A DNA stretch of 64,000 nucleotides from CAYLRY01 sp964386535 (GTDB taxonomy: Bacteria; Chloroflexota; Dehalococcoidia; Dehalococcoidales; UBA3254), in the NCBI GenBank assembly GCA_964386535.1, contig CAYLRY010000008.1:11225-75224 (forward strand), written 5' to 3'. The notes beneath the pieces were generated by a model that worked only from the letters and a program-made list of their open reading frames with translations, was not told where the DNA came from and ran no database searches. Within the stretch, counting starts at the first letter, position 1. Every line of letters starts with the position of its first letter. This document shows positions 36,661 to 46,209 of this stretch, in pieces. Both the position numbers and the translations under genes were made by a program.

Positions 36661-36929
36661 GTGCAGCATTAAGAAAGGTTACCAAGGTCAAGGCGGTAGC
36701 GGCAATATTTAGTCTGGACCGCCACACCATCAAATACATCGATAATAAGGCATTACAGAAGATGAAGACCGAGCGGTCTCTGCCTTAGATTGAGGTTCTG
36801 GGGATGAATAAAATTGCGGTAGAAAAGGGGCATAACTTCCGGACGCTGATCAGCGGGTTGGATAATCTTCGAGCTACTGAGGTGCTCAATATCTGCGAGG
36901 GAAGCTTAGAAAAACGCCTAAAAGGATTC
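36661..36929 (+). pseudogene. ISL3-type transposase remnant touching tRNA-Asn
   Basis: The plus-strand frame reads VAAIFSLDRHTIKYID, an in-frame TAG at 36786-36788, then LGMNKIAVEKGHNFRTL and NICEGSLEKRLKGFW. This is the HTH-to-DDE part of an ISL3-family transposase (the usual motif is LGIDE, followed by a KGH-Y-T stretch). It lacks both ends and has the Asp-Glu of the motif changed to Asn-Lys. Its open frame runs on into the 3' end of the tRNA gene on the other strand. Confidence 0.6.
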
Positions 36930-37004
36930 TGGCTCCCCGACTAGGGCTCGAACCTAGAACCTAGCGGTTAACAGCCGCCCGCTCTACCATTGAGCTATCG
37001 GGGA
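36930..37004 (-). tRNA. tRNA-Asn (GTT), CCA encoded
   Basis: On the minus strand TCCCCGA (5' acceptor) pairs with TCGGGGA, followed by discriminator G and encoded CCA. The D arm is GCTC-AATGGTAGA-GCG, the anticodon loop CTGTTAA gives GTT, and the T arm has GGTTCGAGC. All four arms are intact. Confidence 0.95.
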
Positions 37005-37137
37005 ATGCACCGGAGGGAACCGAGGCTAGTAATCGGATTTTTTTCCCACCTTGAGTATTATCACTTTTTACACTAAAAATGTCAAGGCCTCAGGACAACC
37101 TCTGAGGATGTGATAAGAATTTCTCACCAGGCTTAAT

Positions 37138-37241
37138 AACCTTGATTCACCATCAAATGAAGCTAAACGAGATTCAATATTTTCACCAAATTGGTACAGA
37201 AACCTCATGCCTGATTAAGACTTCTTGACGGCGCATTCTGG
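37138..37241 (+). repeat. Degenerate direct repeat, copy 1
   Basis: About 104 bases starting AACCTTGATTCACCATCAAA and ending near TTCTGG, roughly 80 per cent identical to 37389-37492. On the minus strand both copies read an open peptide with RFL-QFGENI and FDGES, so they may be fragments of a lost gene rather than a non-coding repeat. Confidence 0.6.
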
Positions 37242-37388
37242 ATAACCTGATCAGTAAATGTAATCCAGGCTAAAAAATTGTTGGAATTACAGAGCGTCAG
37301 GTACGGAAGAGGGTATGCAGCCTGGCATTAAAGCCTTAGAACGTTGTATTATATTTTAATACCGGACAAATAATCAAGAGTTGTTCCG

Positions 37389-37492
37389 AACCTTGATTCA
37401 CCATCAAACAAAGCTAAACGAGCGTGGATATTTTCACCAAATTGGTGCAGAAACCTTGTGCCTATTTGAAGCAATTTGATGGCGGATTTTGG
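37389..37492 (+). repeat. Degenerate direct repeat, copy 2
   Basis: Partner of 37138-37241, in the 539-base gene-free stretch between tRNA-Asn and the M20 peptidase gene. The rest of that stretch shows no gene or terminator I can support. Confidence 0.6.
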
Positions 37493-37543
37493 CGAAAAGA
37501 TATCAGTTGTCAATTTTGTTTCTGATAAAAAAAGGAGAATGTA

Positions 37544-38701
37544 GTGGACTACGTGAAAGTTCTGTCTGATCTGATTTCTATAAATACCTCGGTTCCTCCG
37601 GGGGACAATTATTCCAGAGCTGTAGATTATCTTGAGCCTTTGTTTAAGAATACTGGTTTTGAAACTGAAAAAATAGCCATACCCGTTGAACAGGCTGAAG
37701 GAAGAGAAGGGCGGGTCAATCTGCTCTGTCATAGAAGGGATCCGGGCAAACCCAGGTTAATATTTTATTCTCATATTGATGTAGTCCCGGCTTTCGGCTG
37801 GCCAGCCTTCCAGCCGAGGATAGAAAACGGAAAAATCTGGGGGCGGGGTGCAGCAGATATGAAAGGTGCTATTCCGGCTTTATTGATGGCGGCGGAAAGA
37901 TGCCAGGGAAGGCCTTTAAAATACGATGTTTCGGTGATGATCACCACTGATGAGGAACTCAGCCAGGCCAGCCAGTTACGTTATATCAGTCAATTTTTAC
38001 AGCCTTTGAAAGGGGCCTATTTTTTTGATTTGGATTGTAATTTCGCTTACGTCAGTATTACCGGACTGGGTACTTATCAATTGGACATCCGCGTGTTGGG
38101 AAAATCCGTCCATTCAGGTATGTCCCATCTGGGTGAAAACGCCGTTGAGAACGCTGTTCCCGTGTTGAATGCGTTAATGGATTTGAAAAGCCGGGTAACG
38201 CAAAGAAAATCCCGGATCCCCACCCATCCGGATACCGGCCTTAAACAAATGGTTTCCAGGTTAAATATCAATATGATACAGGGCGGGTTGAAAGTTAACA
38301 TAATACCGGATGAATGTAATATATCTATTGACCGGCGCCTCATTCCGGAAGAAAATATAGAAGCTGCCAGAAAAGAGATTATGGACACTCTTACAGCAGT
38401 GCCCGGCATCCGGTGGGAGATAACCAGGGAATTCAGCATTCCTACCATTGCCCCCTGCGAAGACCCCCTCATCGATGAACTGGCTGGGATTATGAAAGGT
38501 GTAATAGGAGAAGGTGGAAAGTATGGTGAGATGGGCTCTGGAGATCTTACAAACATGGTAGTCAACGAATGGGGCGGTAAAGCCTTCGGTCTGGGAGTAA
38601 TCAGACCTGATAGTAATATTCACGGCAAGGATGAATTTGCCTATCTCAAGGATATTGAAGATCTGGCCGAGATTATTTACCGTTTTATAAAATCAACGTA
38701 A
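37544..38701 (+). CDS. M20-family metallopeptidase/deacylase (ArgE/DapE-like)
   Basis: A 385-residue M20 protein. Visible metal-site motifs are FYSHIDVVP (His-x-Asp), GRGAADMKG with the bridging Asp, and TTDEE with catalytic Glu; the lid domain with SVHSGMSHLGENA lies at 180-300. The family hydrolyses N-acyl amino acids or dipeptides with two zinc ions; ArgE, DapE or an amidase role cannot be told apart here. The start is GTG, eight bases after AAAGGAG. It is alone, with genes on both sides in other orientations or far off. Confidence 0.87.
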   Translation: MDYVKVLSDLISINTSVPPGDNYSRAVDYLEPLFKNTGFETEKIAIPVEQAEGREGRVNLLCHRRDPGKPRLIFYSHIDVVPAFGWPAFQPRIENGKIWGRGAADMKGAIPALLMAAERCQGRPLKYDVSVMITTDEELSQASQLRYISQFLQPLKGAYFFDLDCNFAYVSITGLGTYQLDIRVLGKSVHSGMSHLGENAVENAVPVLNALMDLKSRVTQRKSRIPTHPDTGLKQMVSRLNINMIQGGLKVNIIPDECNISIDRRLIPEENIEAARKEIMDTLTAVPGIRWEITREFSIPTIAPCEDPLIDELAGIMKGVIGEGGKYGEMGSGDLTNMVVNEWGGKAFGLGVIRPDSNIHGKDEFAYLKDIEDLAEIIYRFIKST

Positions 38702-38749
38702 CCTAAAACATCTCGCAGGCAGGCTGTTTTTATTAGGTTCTGTAGAGGT

Positions 38750-39481
38750 TTACCTGTTGGATGGCAGGCGAATGGACAAAAATCTGGTCTCCACCAGTAG
38801 CCATATAAAGGCTGCAATTATGGCTATGACGCAATAGAATAATATGTTGTTTTGGGATAACCATAAAGGGAAAAAATTGATGATCCCCACACCAGCATAG
38901 GTCATCAACAGGTATTTGGGGAATTTGCCAATCCAGAGTGACGGTAAAAATTTATGCAGGGGCATCCTGGTGGCGCCTGCAAAAAGTCCACCAACATCAA
39001 ATGGAATTACCGGTTGAAAGGCCAGTAACATGATAGCCCAAACGCCGTATTTTTGCAGCCACTGCTCCAATCTTTTATATCCTATAATACTATCAGGTAT
39101 AGCAATGCTTTTACCTAACCGGCCTGCAAAATAGCCGCTGAGTTCGCCCAGGGATCCTCCAGTTGCAGCGCAAAGAGCTACTATAACCGGATTAAATTCC
39201 CTGGCAGCGCTGGCCATAATGGCTACTGCAAAGGGTACCGGAGCAATAATGGTCATATTTGCTAGCAGCGCGGCCACGAATACGGAGATATATGCTAAAG
39301 ATTCATAGGCGTAAAAATCTAGGTTAAAACGGGATTTAATATACTCCAGTAAAGCGGCGAAAGCATAACTGAGGGCGATCAAGCTAACTACAGCCACTAC
39401 CAACTTAAGCCAGTTGACGCGGGCTCCTGATCTAGTCACCATATCTTTAGCATCTTTAAAAATCGGCATAACTTTCATCAT
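38750..39481 (-). CDS. VTT/DedA-like (SNARE-associated) membrane protein
   Basis: A 243-residue protein with about five or six transmembrane segments. The VTT core shows GGSLGELSGYFAGRLGKSI and a re-entrant-loop segment FQPVIPFDVGGLFAGATRMPLHKFL. DedA/VTT proteins are linked to lipid flipping and membrane-potential homeostasis; no specific role can be set. The start is weakly defined (three Met within six codons and no clear ribosome-binding site). Confidence 0.8.
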   Translation of the reverse strand: MMKVMPIFKDAKDMVTRSGARVNWLKLVVAVVSLIALSYAFAALLEYIKSRFNLDFYAYESLAYISVFVAALLANMTIIAPVPFAVAIMASAAREFNPVIVALCAATGGSLGELSGYFAGRLGKSIAIPDSIIGYKRLEQWLQKYGVWAIMLLAFQPVIPFDVGGLFAGATRMPLHKFLPSLWIGKFPKYLLMTYAGVGIINFFPLWLSQNNILFYCVIAIIAAFIWLLVETRFLSIRLPSNR

Positions 39482-39540
39482 TATTAGCTATTTCAGACCA
39501 TTTGTAAAAGATACCATAACCTGCCTTTAAAGGGTGTAAA

Positions 39541-39569
39541 AAAAACCTCCCGCTTTACGGGAGGTTTTT
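39541..39569 (-). terminator. Terminator after the NifU-like gene
   Basis: AAAAACCTCCCG and its complement CGGGAGGTTTTT flank a five-base loop, with a T-run on both ends (minus strand ends in T8). It lies 25 bases past the stop of the minus-strand NifU-like gene. Confidence 0.9.
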
Positions 39570-39593
39570 GCAGATTAATAATAAGCAGCAACT

Positions 39594-39812
39594 TTAGACT
39601 GCAACCACTTCCTTTACTTCAGGTACTTTTTCTTTCAATATGCGCTCAATGCCCTTTTTTAAGGTTATAGTAGCCATAGGACAACCACCACAGGCACCGG
39701 TTAATTTGACTTTAACAGTACCATTGGCAACATCAACCAGCTCTACATCACCGCCATCAGCCTGTAGGGCAGGCCGGATCTCAGATAATGCCGCTTTTAC
39801 TTTTTCGTTCAT
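39594..39812 (-). CDS. NifU C-terminal domain (Nfu-type) Fe-S scaffold protein
   Basis: A 72-residue stand-alone Nfu domain: residues ~1-30 include RPALQADGGDVELV, and the cluster-binding CGGCPMAT (CxxC) sits at about 41-44. Two such chains bind a [4Fe-4S] cluster and pass it to client enzymes. Gene length is typical of the single-domain Nfu proteins. GAGGGG before the ATG. It has its own terminator and is not in an operon here. Confidence 0.93.
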   Translation of the reverse strand: MNEKVKAALSEIRPALQADGGDVELVDVANGTVKVKLTGACGGCPMATITLKKGIERILKEKVPEVKEVVAV

Positions 39813-39915
39813 ATTTCCCCTCCTATATATACTTCTATTTTGAAGCAGGTTGACAATAATGTCAAATTTAAGGCGTTATTCTTTTACATTTTAAGCTAAT
39901 GAGGACTTATTTGCT

Positions 39916-41322
39916 TTAATCCCGAGTATTGACCCTGGCCAAGGTGGCGAATATACCGGCAAAGCAAAAGACGGAAAAAATTATAAAAGAGATCTGGCAG
40001 CAACTAATGAAAGAGGAAAAGTATTCCTGGGTAATAACTTGTGGGCCGACAACTATCGCCAGCACAACCATGATAACCGACATGCTAAGCATTTGCCCTA
40101 TTTGCCGCATGGTATTGATCATGGCTGAGGCTATACCGTACACCTTACGGTCAACCGAACTGATCACAGCATTGGTATTAGGTGTGACGAACAAGGCAAA
40201 ACCGCCCCCCAACAATATCAGAACAATAATGATGAATGTCACCGGTGTTGTGGTTGAAATAAAACTGAAAAACACCAGCCCTGCGCAGGTAACAGCCATC
40301 CCGGCGGCTGCTACTTTCCTGGACTCCATTTTATCCGATAATCTGCCGGCCGCCGGTGAAATCACAGCCTGCATGGCAGGTTGGGCCAGCAAGATCAGGC
40401 CTGTGGTCCCTGGACTAAATCCCTTTATATATTGAAGATATAAACTCATAATGAAAATCACAGCATATGTAGCTGCGTAGCTGATCATGGCAGCGAGGTT
40501 GGAATAGACAAATATTTTGTTTTTTGCAAACAGCCTTATATATAAGATGGGACTTGAATACCGGTTTTCCCATGCCAGGAATCCAATAATCCCTGCGATC
40601 CCTACAGGGATAAGAATTCTCCCGACCGGTGTGGTTAATGCCGAGATGCCGTACATCAGTGAAGAAAAAGCCAGACTGAAAACAATGGAACCGATAAAAT
40701 CAAATTTTTCACCTCTGGCTCCCCTCCATTCGCCTTTTATCCTCCAGATACTGAGAAAAACCGCAGTCAATCCCATGGGGATGTTCAGAACAAAAATACT
40801 TCTCCAACCCAGGTGCTCAGTCATGATTCCACCCAGGAGGGGTCCTATTGCTAAACCGACATAAACAAAAGCTGATGTGATACCCAAAGCCCGGCCGCGG
40901 TTGCCTGTACTGTGTAAAGAAGAAACCATCGCTAAAACATTTCCTACCACCATGGCGATACTGATCCCCTGTACCGCTCGTAGGGCAATAAGCATCTGTA
41001 TTGAAGTGGCAAAAAGGGTCAGGGTGCAGGTCAGGGTATATAATATCATCCCGCTGATAAAAATTTTCTTGATACCCAATATGTCCGAAAGTCTGCCCAT
41101 GGGTAAAAGAATAGCGGCAGAGGTCAGTAAACCGGAAGTTGAGACCCAGCCCAACAATATGGCATTGGAATTATATTCACGTCCGATCTCAGGTAAAGCT
41201 ACATTAACCGCGGAAAAAATACAGGTCAAGAAAAAGAGCGTCAGGCAGGAAATGAAAAGGACAATTTTTTGCATGGAGTGTAATCCTGCATCCCCCGAAC
41301 CGGCAAGTGATGTTTCAGGCAT
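39916..41322 (-). CDS. DHA2-family drug exporter (MFS, 14 transmembrane segments)
   Basis: A 468-residue protein with about 14 hydrophobic segments and the MFS loop GRLSDILGIKK between helices 2 and 3, then ALRAVQGISIAMV and GPLLGGIMTEHLGWRSIF, the antiporter-like motif C of the EmrB/QacA group. It should extrude drugs or other small molecules driven by protons. AAAGGAG lies 12 bases before the ATG, rather far; a Met at residue 17 is an alternative start. Confidence 0.88.
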   Translation of the reverse strand: MPETSLAGSGDAGLHSMQKIVLFISCLTLFFLTCIFSAVNVALPEIGREYNSNAILLGWVSTSGLLTSAAILLPMGRLSDILGIKKIFISGMILYTLTCTLTLFATSIQMLIALRAVQGISIAMVVGNVLAMVSSLHSTGNRGRALGITSAFVYVGLAIGPLLGGIMTEHLGWRSIFVLNIPMGLTAVFLSIWRIKGEWRGARGEKFDFIGSIVFSLAFSSLMYGISALTTPVGRILIPVGIAGIIGFLAWENRYSSPILYIRLFAKNKIFVYSNLAAMISYAATYAVIFIMSLYLQYIKGFSPGTTGLILLAQPAMQAVISPAAGRLSDKMESRKVAAAGMAVTCAGLVFFSFISTTTPVTFIIIVLILLGGGFALFVTPNTNAVISSVDRKVYGIASAMINTMRQIGQMLSMSVIMVVLAIVVGPQVITQEYFSSFISCCQISFIIFSVFCFAGIFATLARVNTRD

Positions 41323-41536
41323 GAGGACGGGTGCTCCTTTTTAGTCAGTTGTCAGCGATAGCTACTTAACCAATGATAACGTTTCTCAATCATAAGAACA
41401 AGGATAAACCTTGTAAATGCCATCGTTTTCATTTTTTAAAGGAGTCTTTAAATCCAGAAGTGCCTCATATAGTCAGATAAAATTAATAAGATTACTTAAG
41501 GAAAGGCCTTTAAAAATATGGCCTTCAAAAAACGTC

Positions 41537-42190
41537 TTACTGGATGATCTCGCAGACCTCTTTAAGTGGTTTTCTTTCCCTGAGGGATGGATTTTCAGAA
41601 GGATACCCGACAGGGATAAAGGCTATCAGGTCCAGAGGAGATTGTATCTTTAGAATTTTTTCTATTTCTCCTTTAGCCTGAATGGGTCCGGTCATCCATA
41701 CCGCGCCCAATCCTGACTTGTGCAAAGCCAATAGTAAATAAGCTATCGCAGAAGCCACGGACTGTATACGGGTATTAGCAATATTACGCCATTTCCGCAT
41801 TTCTACGGCTTGTAGATCATCTTTCCCGCGGCTGGCCAGAATCTGGTCTACCGGTGATTGGTACGCAGAAGAGGCGACGGCGATGGCAGCAGGTGCATTA
41901 CGGAAAAAGCTGGATCTTTGTAGTATTCGGCTGGTTGCTTCACCCAACCTGGCTGCTTCCGGCCATGAAGCAAAAAGGTCGGCACTGGACTGAACCGCAT
42001 CAGCAATTGCCCGGATGACTTCCTGTTTTACAATAATATAAAAACGCCAGTTTTGCTGGTTTCCACCATTAGGAGCATAGGTAGCCAGTTCTATAGCCTC
42101 TAATAACAGATTGACATCCACCGGTTTGTTTTGCCAGGAGCGGATTGAACGCCGGCTTTTTATTAATTCAGCCAGATTATCCGTCTTCAT
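41537..42190 (-). CDS. Nitroreductase-family FMN oxidoreductase
   Basis: A 217-residue protein with the family start IKSRRSIRSWQNKPVD, the FMN-loop TYAPNGGNQQNWRF, and the C-terminal PVGYPSENP. It reduces nitro, quinone or flavin substrates using NAD(P)H; members in anaerobes also handle enones or iodotyrosine-like compounds. It starts 39 bases after the stop of prmA, with AAGGAGG ahead, so the two are probably one transcript. Confidence 0.88.
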   Translation of the reverse strand: MKTDNLAELIKSRRSIRSWQNKPVDVNLLLEAIELATYAPNGGNQQNWRFYIIVKQEVIRAIADAVQSSADLFASWPEAARLGEATSRILQRSSFFRNAPAAIAVASSAYQSPVDQILASRGKDDLQAVEMRKWRNIANTRIQSVASAIAYLLLALHKSGLGAVWMTGPIQAKGEIEKILKIQSPLDLIAFIPVGYPSENPSLRERKPLKEVCEIIQ

Positions 42191-42229
42191 TTCAAGTCCT
42201 CCTTAAATAAATTCAAATAATTACACCTA

Positions 42230-43129
42230 TTACTCCGGTTTTTGAGCAACTACGGCATACCATTCGCTCAAATAATCGATTTTCTCCAGCTTGAAACCGG
42301 CCAGTGCCAATCTTATAAGCACTTCATCCAATCCCTGTGCATGAATTCCACTGGCAATTAGTTTTGCCCCCGGTTTAAGCACCTTAAATATGTGTCCCGT
42401 TAAATCAGATATTGTACGAGAAGTGATATTAGCCAGGATCAGGTTAAAAGCGTCCTTATTAGCCCTTGTGGTTTCTTCACCGAGAGAACCCTTTTTTATC
42501 TGAATACTACCAGATACCCTATTAAAAAAGGCATTGGTTTTTGCCGCTGCAACAGCTACAGGATCAATATCTATGGCCAGTACCGATGAAGCTCCCAGTT
42601 TGGCAGCCGCAATAGCCAGTATGCCTGAACCTGTTCCCAGGTCCAATACAGACATCCCGGTTTGGAGGTTTTTTTCCAAATGAAGGAGACAAAGCCGGGT
42701 TGTAGGATGCAAGCCGGTGCCGAAAGCAGCACCGGGATCGAGCTCTATCAGTATACGTCCGGATAAAGATAATTTAAGATCCTCCCAGCTTGGTTTAATG
42801 ATGATCCTGTTGCCAATTTCGATAGTACTGAAGTGCTTTTTCAGGGAGTTCATCCAGTCTTCCGGTTGCAGTATCCTTTCTTGAAGCACAGGAGATGAAA
42901 TTTTCAACAACCGGTTGAGTTCCTTTTCTATCTGCCTTTTTTTCCCCTTGTAAGACCGGTTTAAAGGGAAATAGGCTCTGATTTTATAATATTTTTCGTT
43001 GCCGGTTTCACTTTGCCATTCCTCAACGGCTGTTCCACCAGGTGCTTGTGGCTCAAGAATTGATGCAACCAGGTCAAAATTAGCCAGCCCAGCATCTACA
43101 GTAAGTTCTATCCATTTCAAATTCGTCAA
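42230..43129 (-). CDS. prmA: Ribosomal protein L11 methyltransferase PrmA
   Basis: A 299-residue PrmA: N-terminal substrate-recognition part, then the class I methyltransferase motif LDLGTGSGILAIAAAKLGA (~164) and the NPPY-like LILANI. The length and domain order agree with known PrmA (about 295 residues). It trimethylates L11, a non-essential modification. TTG start; GGGAGG lies very close, so a second TTG three codons on may be used. Confidence 0.9.
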   Translation of the reverse strand: MTNLKWIELTVDAGLANFDLVASILEPQAPGGTAVEEWQSETGNEKYYKIRAYFPLNRSYKGKKRQIEKELNRLLKISSPVLQERILQPEDWMNSLKKHFSTIEIGNRIIIKPSWEDLKLSLSGRILIELDPGAAFGTGLHPTTRLCLLHLEKNLQTGMSVLDLGTGSGILAIAAAKLGASSVLAIDIDPVAVAAAKTNAFFNRVSGSIQIKKGSLGEETTRANKDAFNLILANITSRTISDLTGHIFKVLKPGAKLIASGIHAQGLDEVLIRLALAGFKLEKIDYLSEWYAVVAQKPE

Positions 43130-43318
43130 ATCCTCCCGAATTATATATTAAACCATTTTTACCTACGGTTAGAATGTTCTATTTTTAAAATTCATGTTTA
43201 TTAACATGAATCATATCCATTAAAGATACTACATTAATAAAGAATTTTAGCAATTTTCTTCAAGACTTTTGTATGAAAACAATATATATAAATTGATAAT
43301 CATATATATAAGACTCGA

Positions 43319-43347
43319 TTGACGAACAATAACGATTGTACTATACT
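43319..43347 (+). promoter_or_regulatory. Sigma-70 promoter for the binding-protein gene
   Basis: TTGACG (43319-43324) and TATACT (43342-43347) are 17 bases apart, in the 460-base gap between the divergent prmA and binding-protein genes. The spacer holds the inverted repeat ACAAT-AACG-ATTGT, a possible operator. The leader to the TTG start at 43590 is about 235 bases; the rest of this gap is AT-rich with no structure I can support. Confidence 0.65.
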
Positions 43348-43589
43348 GGTAACAATGCCGGGCTTGTTAGCCTTTAAATGATCTTCAGGTAAGATTATAC
43401 TTTGCGGTGAAAATAAGGAGGATTATTTTTCATATCAAGCATAGTGAATTGCATTTTAGATGTATTTTACTGTGCTTTTTTATAAATACATTAAATCTTA
43501 AAATAATTTAGATATATTAAACAATTTATTCTATCACATTCTGGTCAGCATGTGAATAGTTTTTTATAAATAAATAAAGGAGGAAAGGA

Positions 43590-45287
43590 TTGAAAAAACT
43601 ATTGGTTCCCCTGGTTATCCTGTTGTTAGTAAGCTCTTTTCTGGTCATGGGTTGCAGCGGTGAATCGACTACGACCAAAGCTTCTCAACCGGCAGTCACC
43701 AGCGCTACCTCGGCTGTTACTTCGTCTTCAGCCCCAGCTACAACTGCCGCCTCTAAACCGGTAACTACAACTACGGCTTTGACTACTCCACCGGCTTCAA
43801 CTACGAAACCCTCTGGTACTACAACGGTTGATAAGTCAAAATACGGCGGCACTTTTCGCTGGATTGAGTCAACCGGACCAGCAACACCTTTCGGCGCTCC
43901 CTGGGAAAGCGCCGGCGCTTCGGTGTTTACACAGCAATTTTGTGAGCAATTCTTGCTCAAAGAAATGCAGGGAGGTAAGCTCGTCCCCAATCTATGCGAG
44001 TCTTTTGACGTAGTCACTAATCCCCAAAATGCTTCCATCACCTTTCATTTAAGAAAAGGGGTTAAATTCCATGACGGTAGTGATTGTAATGCTCAGGCGA
44101 TCAAATTTGTCTATGAAAAGACCAAGGAAACCGGCATTGTTCGCAGCGCCTCTATGTACTGGAAGGCCTTTAATGTGGTAGATGATTATACCCTGAGGGT
44201 TGACCTTACTACCTGGTACAACCGTTTGAGCAGAGGCTTCGCTGATAGTGTAGCTTTTGTAGTATCGCCTACTGCCCTGGAAAAAAATGGGATAGATTGG
44301 CTCAGGTGGAATATGGTAGGCACTGGCCCCTTTGTGCAGAAACAATACGTAAGAGATGTTTCTCTTACTGCCACCCGCAATCCCAATTATTGGGATCAGG
44401 GTAAACCGTATGTAGATTCAGTTCAAATATTATATGTGGTGGATGAATTAACGCGGGTTGCTCTATTCAAGTCCGGCGGCGCTGAAGTATTGAATATTGG
44501 AGGTAACCCCAGGCTTGCCGGAGAAATGGAAGCAGCCGGATTTAAGATTATTTCCCAGGCTGGAGGGGGCACGGTACTGGTCCCGGATAGTGCTAATGCG
44601 GATTCCCCGTGGTCAAATAAAAAGGTTAGGGAGGCAGCCGAATACGCTATTGATAAAGAGTCAATAGCTAAAACTTTCGGCTACGGGTATTGGATCCCGG
44701 CTTATCAACTGAATAGCCCGGCTTCCTTAGCCCATGTCACCACACTTACTCCCCGAAAATATGACGCAGCCAAAGCCAAAGCACTGCTGACTGAAGCCGG
44801 TTACCCCAATGGTTTTAAGACCAGAATTATTGTAGGTCCCGGCACCAATATGAACATTCCTCAGGCTGTACAGTCTTACCTTTCAAAAATAGGCATTCAG
44901 GTTACACTTGACGTAATGGAAGCTGCCAAATATAATGAAGTCACCTCCGGAACCTGGAACAACGCCCTGGTACTAAATCCCTTGATCGAGTGGGCCAATC
45001 CTAACACCGGCTTTAACTTCTTCTGGGGTACTCCCAGTTCATGGTTTAAAAGCACCGGCAGACCGGATGGCTGGGCTGATGCAGTTATAGAATCGAACAC
45101 CACTGAAGTAGCTCAGGCTTCAAATACACAAAAGCTGGAAACCATGGCTTATGACTATGTCATGGTTATTCCTCTCTATTTCGGTACTTCATTATGGGCA
45201 ACCACCAATAATATCAATGATCATGGAATCGGCACCCGCGGCGCCGGTACCTGGTTCGAACCGCAGGACTTATGGTTCAGTAAATAG
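43590..45287 (+). CDS. ABC transporter substrate-binding lipoprotein, family 5 (oligopeptide/nickel type)
   Basis: A 565-residue lipoprotein: lipobox LVMGC with Cys about residue 22, a 45-residue Thr/Ser/Pro linker, then the SBP_bac_5 domain with SITFHLRKGVKFHDG and DPAKAKALLTEAGYPNG-like segments. It should bind a peptide, sugar or metal-chelate ligand. TTG start after AAAGGAGGAAAGGA. No permease or ATPase genes lie nearby, so its transporter is elsewhere. A strong terminator follows at 45307-45343. Confidence 0.9.
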   Translation: MKKLLVPLVILLLVSSFLVMGCSGESTTTKASQPAVTSATSAVTSSSAPATTAASKPVTTTTALTTPPASTTKPSGTTTVDKSKYGGTFRWIESTGPATPFGAPWESAGASVFTQQFCEQFLLKEMQGGKLVPNLCESFDVVTNPQNASITFHLRKGVKFHDGSDCNAQAIKFVYEKTKETGIVRSASMYWKAFNVVDDYTLRVDLTTWYNRLSRGFADSVAFVVSPTALEKNGIDWLRWNMVGTGPFVQKQYVRDVSLTATRNPNYWDQGKPYVDSVQILYVVDELTRVALFKSGGAEVLNIGGNPRLAGEMEAAGFKIISQAGGGTVLVPDSANADSPWSNKKVREAAEYAIDKESIAKTFGYGYWIPAYQLNSPASLAHVTTLTPRKYDAAKAKALLTEAGYPNGFKTRIIVGPGTNMNIPQAVQSYLSKIGIQVTLDVMEAAKYNEVTSGTWNNALVLNPLIEWANPNTGFNFFWGTPSSWFKSTGRPDGWADAVIESNTTEVAQASNTQKLETMAYDYVMVIPLYFGTSLWATTNNINDHGIGTRGAGTWFEPQDLWFSK

Positions 45288-45306
45288 TCTCAAGTAACAA
45301 ACGCTT

Positions 45307-45343
45307 AACAAAATAGGCCGGGCATAACCCGGCCTATTTTGTT
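45307..45343 (+). terminator. Rho-independent terminator after the binding-protein gene
   Basis: AACAAAATAGGCCGGG pairs with CCCGGCCTATTTTGTT around CATAA, a perfect 16-bp stem; both flanks are A- and T-rich, so it can also serve the converging minus-strand gene that ends at 45372. Confidence 0.92.
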
Positions 45344-45371
45344 AACCAAAATGATTTATTTAATTGACCTT

Positions 45372-46148
45372 TCAGGGGCCTACAATTTTGGAAGCTCCAC
45401 GGATTTCGATCTTGCCCAATTCAGGATTACCATTATAATTCAAGGTAGAAAAATCATTCAGTTCAGCATCCAGACTGTTATTTAACATAAGGTTCGCTTG
45501 ACTGGTTCCGCCGAGTATTACCCTGGCATTCCGGATAGTATAATCCGGCAGGTTGGCCAGAGTATCGCCAGATGCGTTCAGTAACAGATTATCTGCTGAC
45601 CCGTTTAATGAGCACCTGCTTTTATCCGACATTTCAAGATTTAAATCCGTAGCAATCAGACGTCCAACCAGTATGCAGGTATCTGCAAGAATCACATCGG
45701 TTTTACCTGCTTTAATATCCAGATCCAGGGTACTATCTCCGGATGCCTCTAGTTTGAAATTGTGGTCAGAACTAAAACCTTTAACTTTCCCGTGGGCCGT
45801 TCCTTTAGCGCTTATTCTGCTAAGCGCAGGAAGTGTAATAGTGGCCACCAAATTGATCCTGGAATAACTTAAAGGTTTCAGGTTAATAAAGAGAGTCTGG
45901 CCTGAATATGATACATCAACATAATCAAAGATATTTTCATTCGCCTTAATGGAAATGCTGTAAATATCTAATGGTACTACCTCGAATTCAATAGAAGAAC
46001 CGATTTCTATCTCATTAAAACCAGAGATATTATATAATTTACTTATTATTGCTCCAGTACCTGTAACCCTGCCGAAAAAAGAACATCCTGGAAATATTAT
46101 TAATATCAATAATAACAATAATAAGGCTATTATTGCCAATTTTCTCAT
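45372..46148 (-). CDS. Lipoprotein with DUF2807 (GIN) domain
   Basis: A 258-residue lipoprotein with lipobox IFPGC and Cys near residue 22. The mature part is a parallel-beta DUF2807 domain: GAIISKLYNISGFNEIEIGSSIEFEV, then repeated short strands with DLDIKAG, LNASGDT and LELNDF-like turns. The family is common on bacterial surfaces and has no assigned function. ATG start with GAGG upstream. It lies 61 bases after the lipoprotein encoded at 46210-47079. Confidence 0.82.
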   Translation of the reverse strand: MRKLAIIALLLLLLILIIFPGCSFFGRVTGTGAIISKLYNISGFNEIEIGSSIEFEVVPLDIYSISIKANENIFDYVDVSYSGQTLFINLKPLSYSRINLVATITLPALSRISAKGTAHGKVKGFSSDHNFKLEASGDSTLDLDIKAGKTDVILADTCILVGRLIATDLNLEMSDKSRCSLNGSADNLLLNASGDTLANLPDYTIRNARVILGGTSQANLMLNNSLDAELNDFSTLNYNGNPELGKIEIRGASKIVGP

Positions 46149-46209
46149 TTATTCCTCATAAAATTAATAATATTTATCTAAATATTATATTATTATCAAT
46201 ATAATCATA

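Noticed and set aside
37349..37732. Minus-strand open frame overlapping the M20 peptidase start.
   Set aside because: It runs antisense through a well-supported peptidase and the repeat; coding sense is only local to the repeat.
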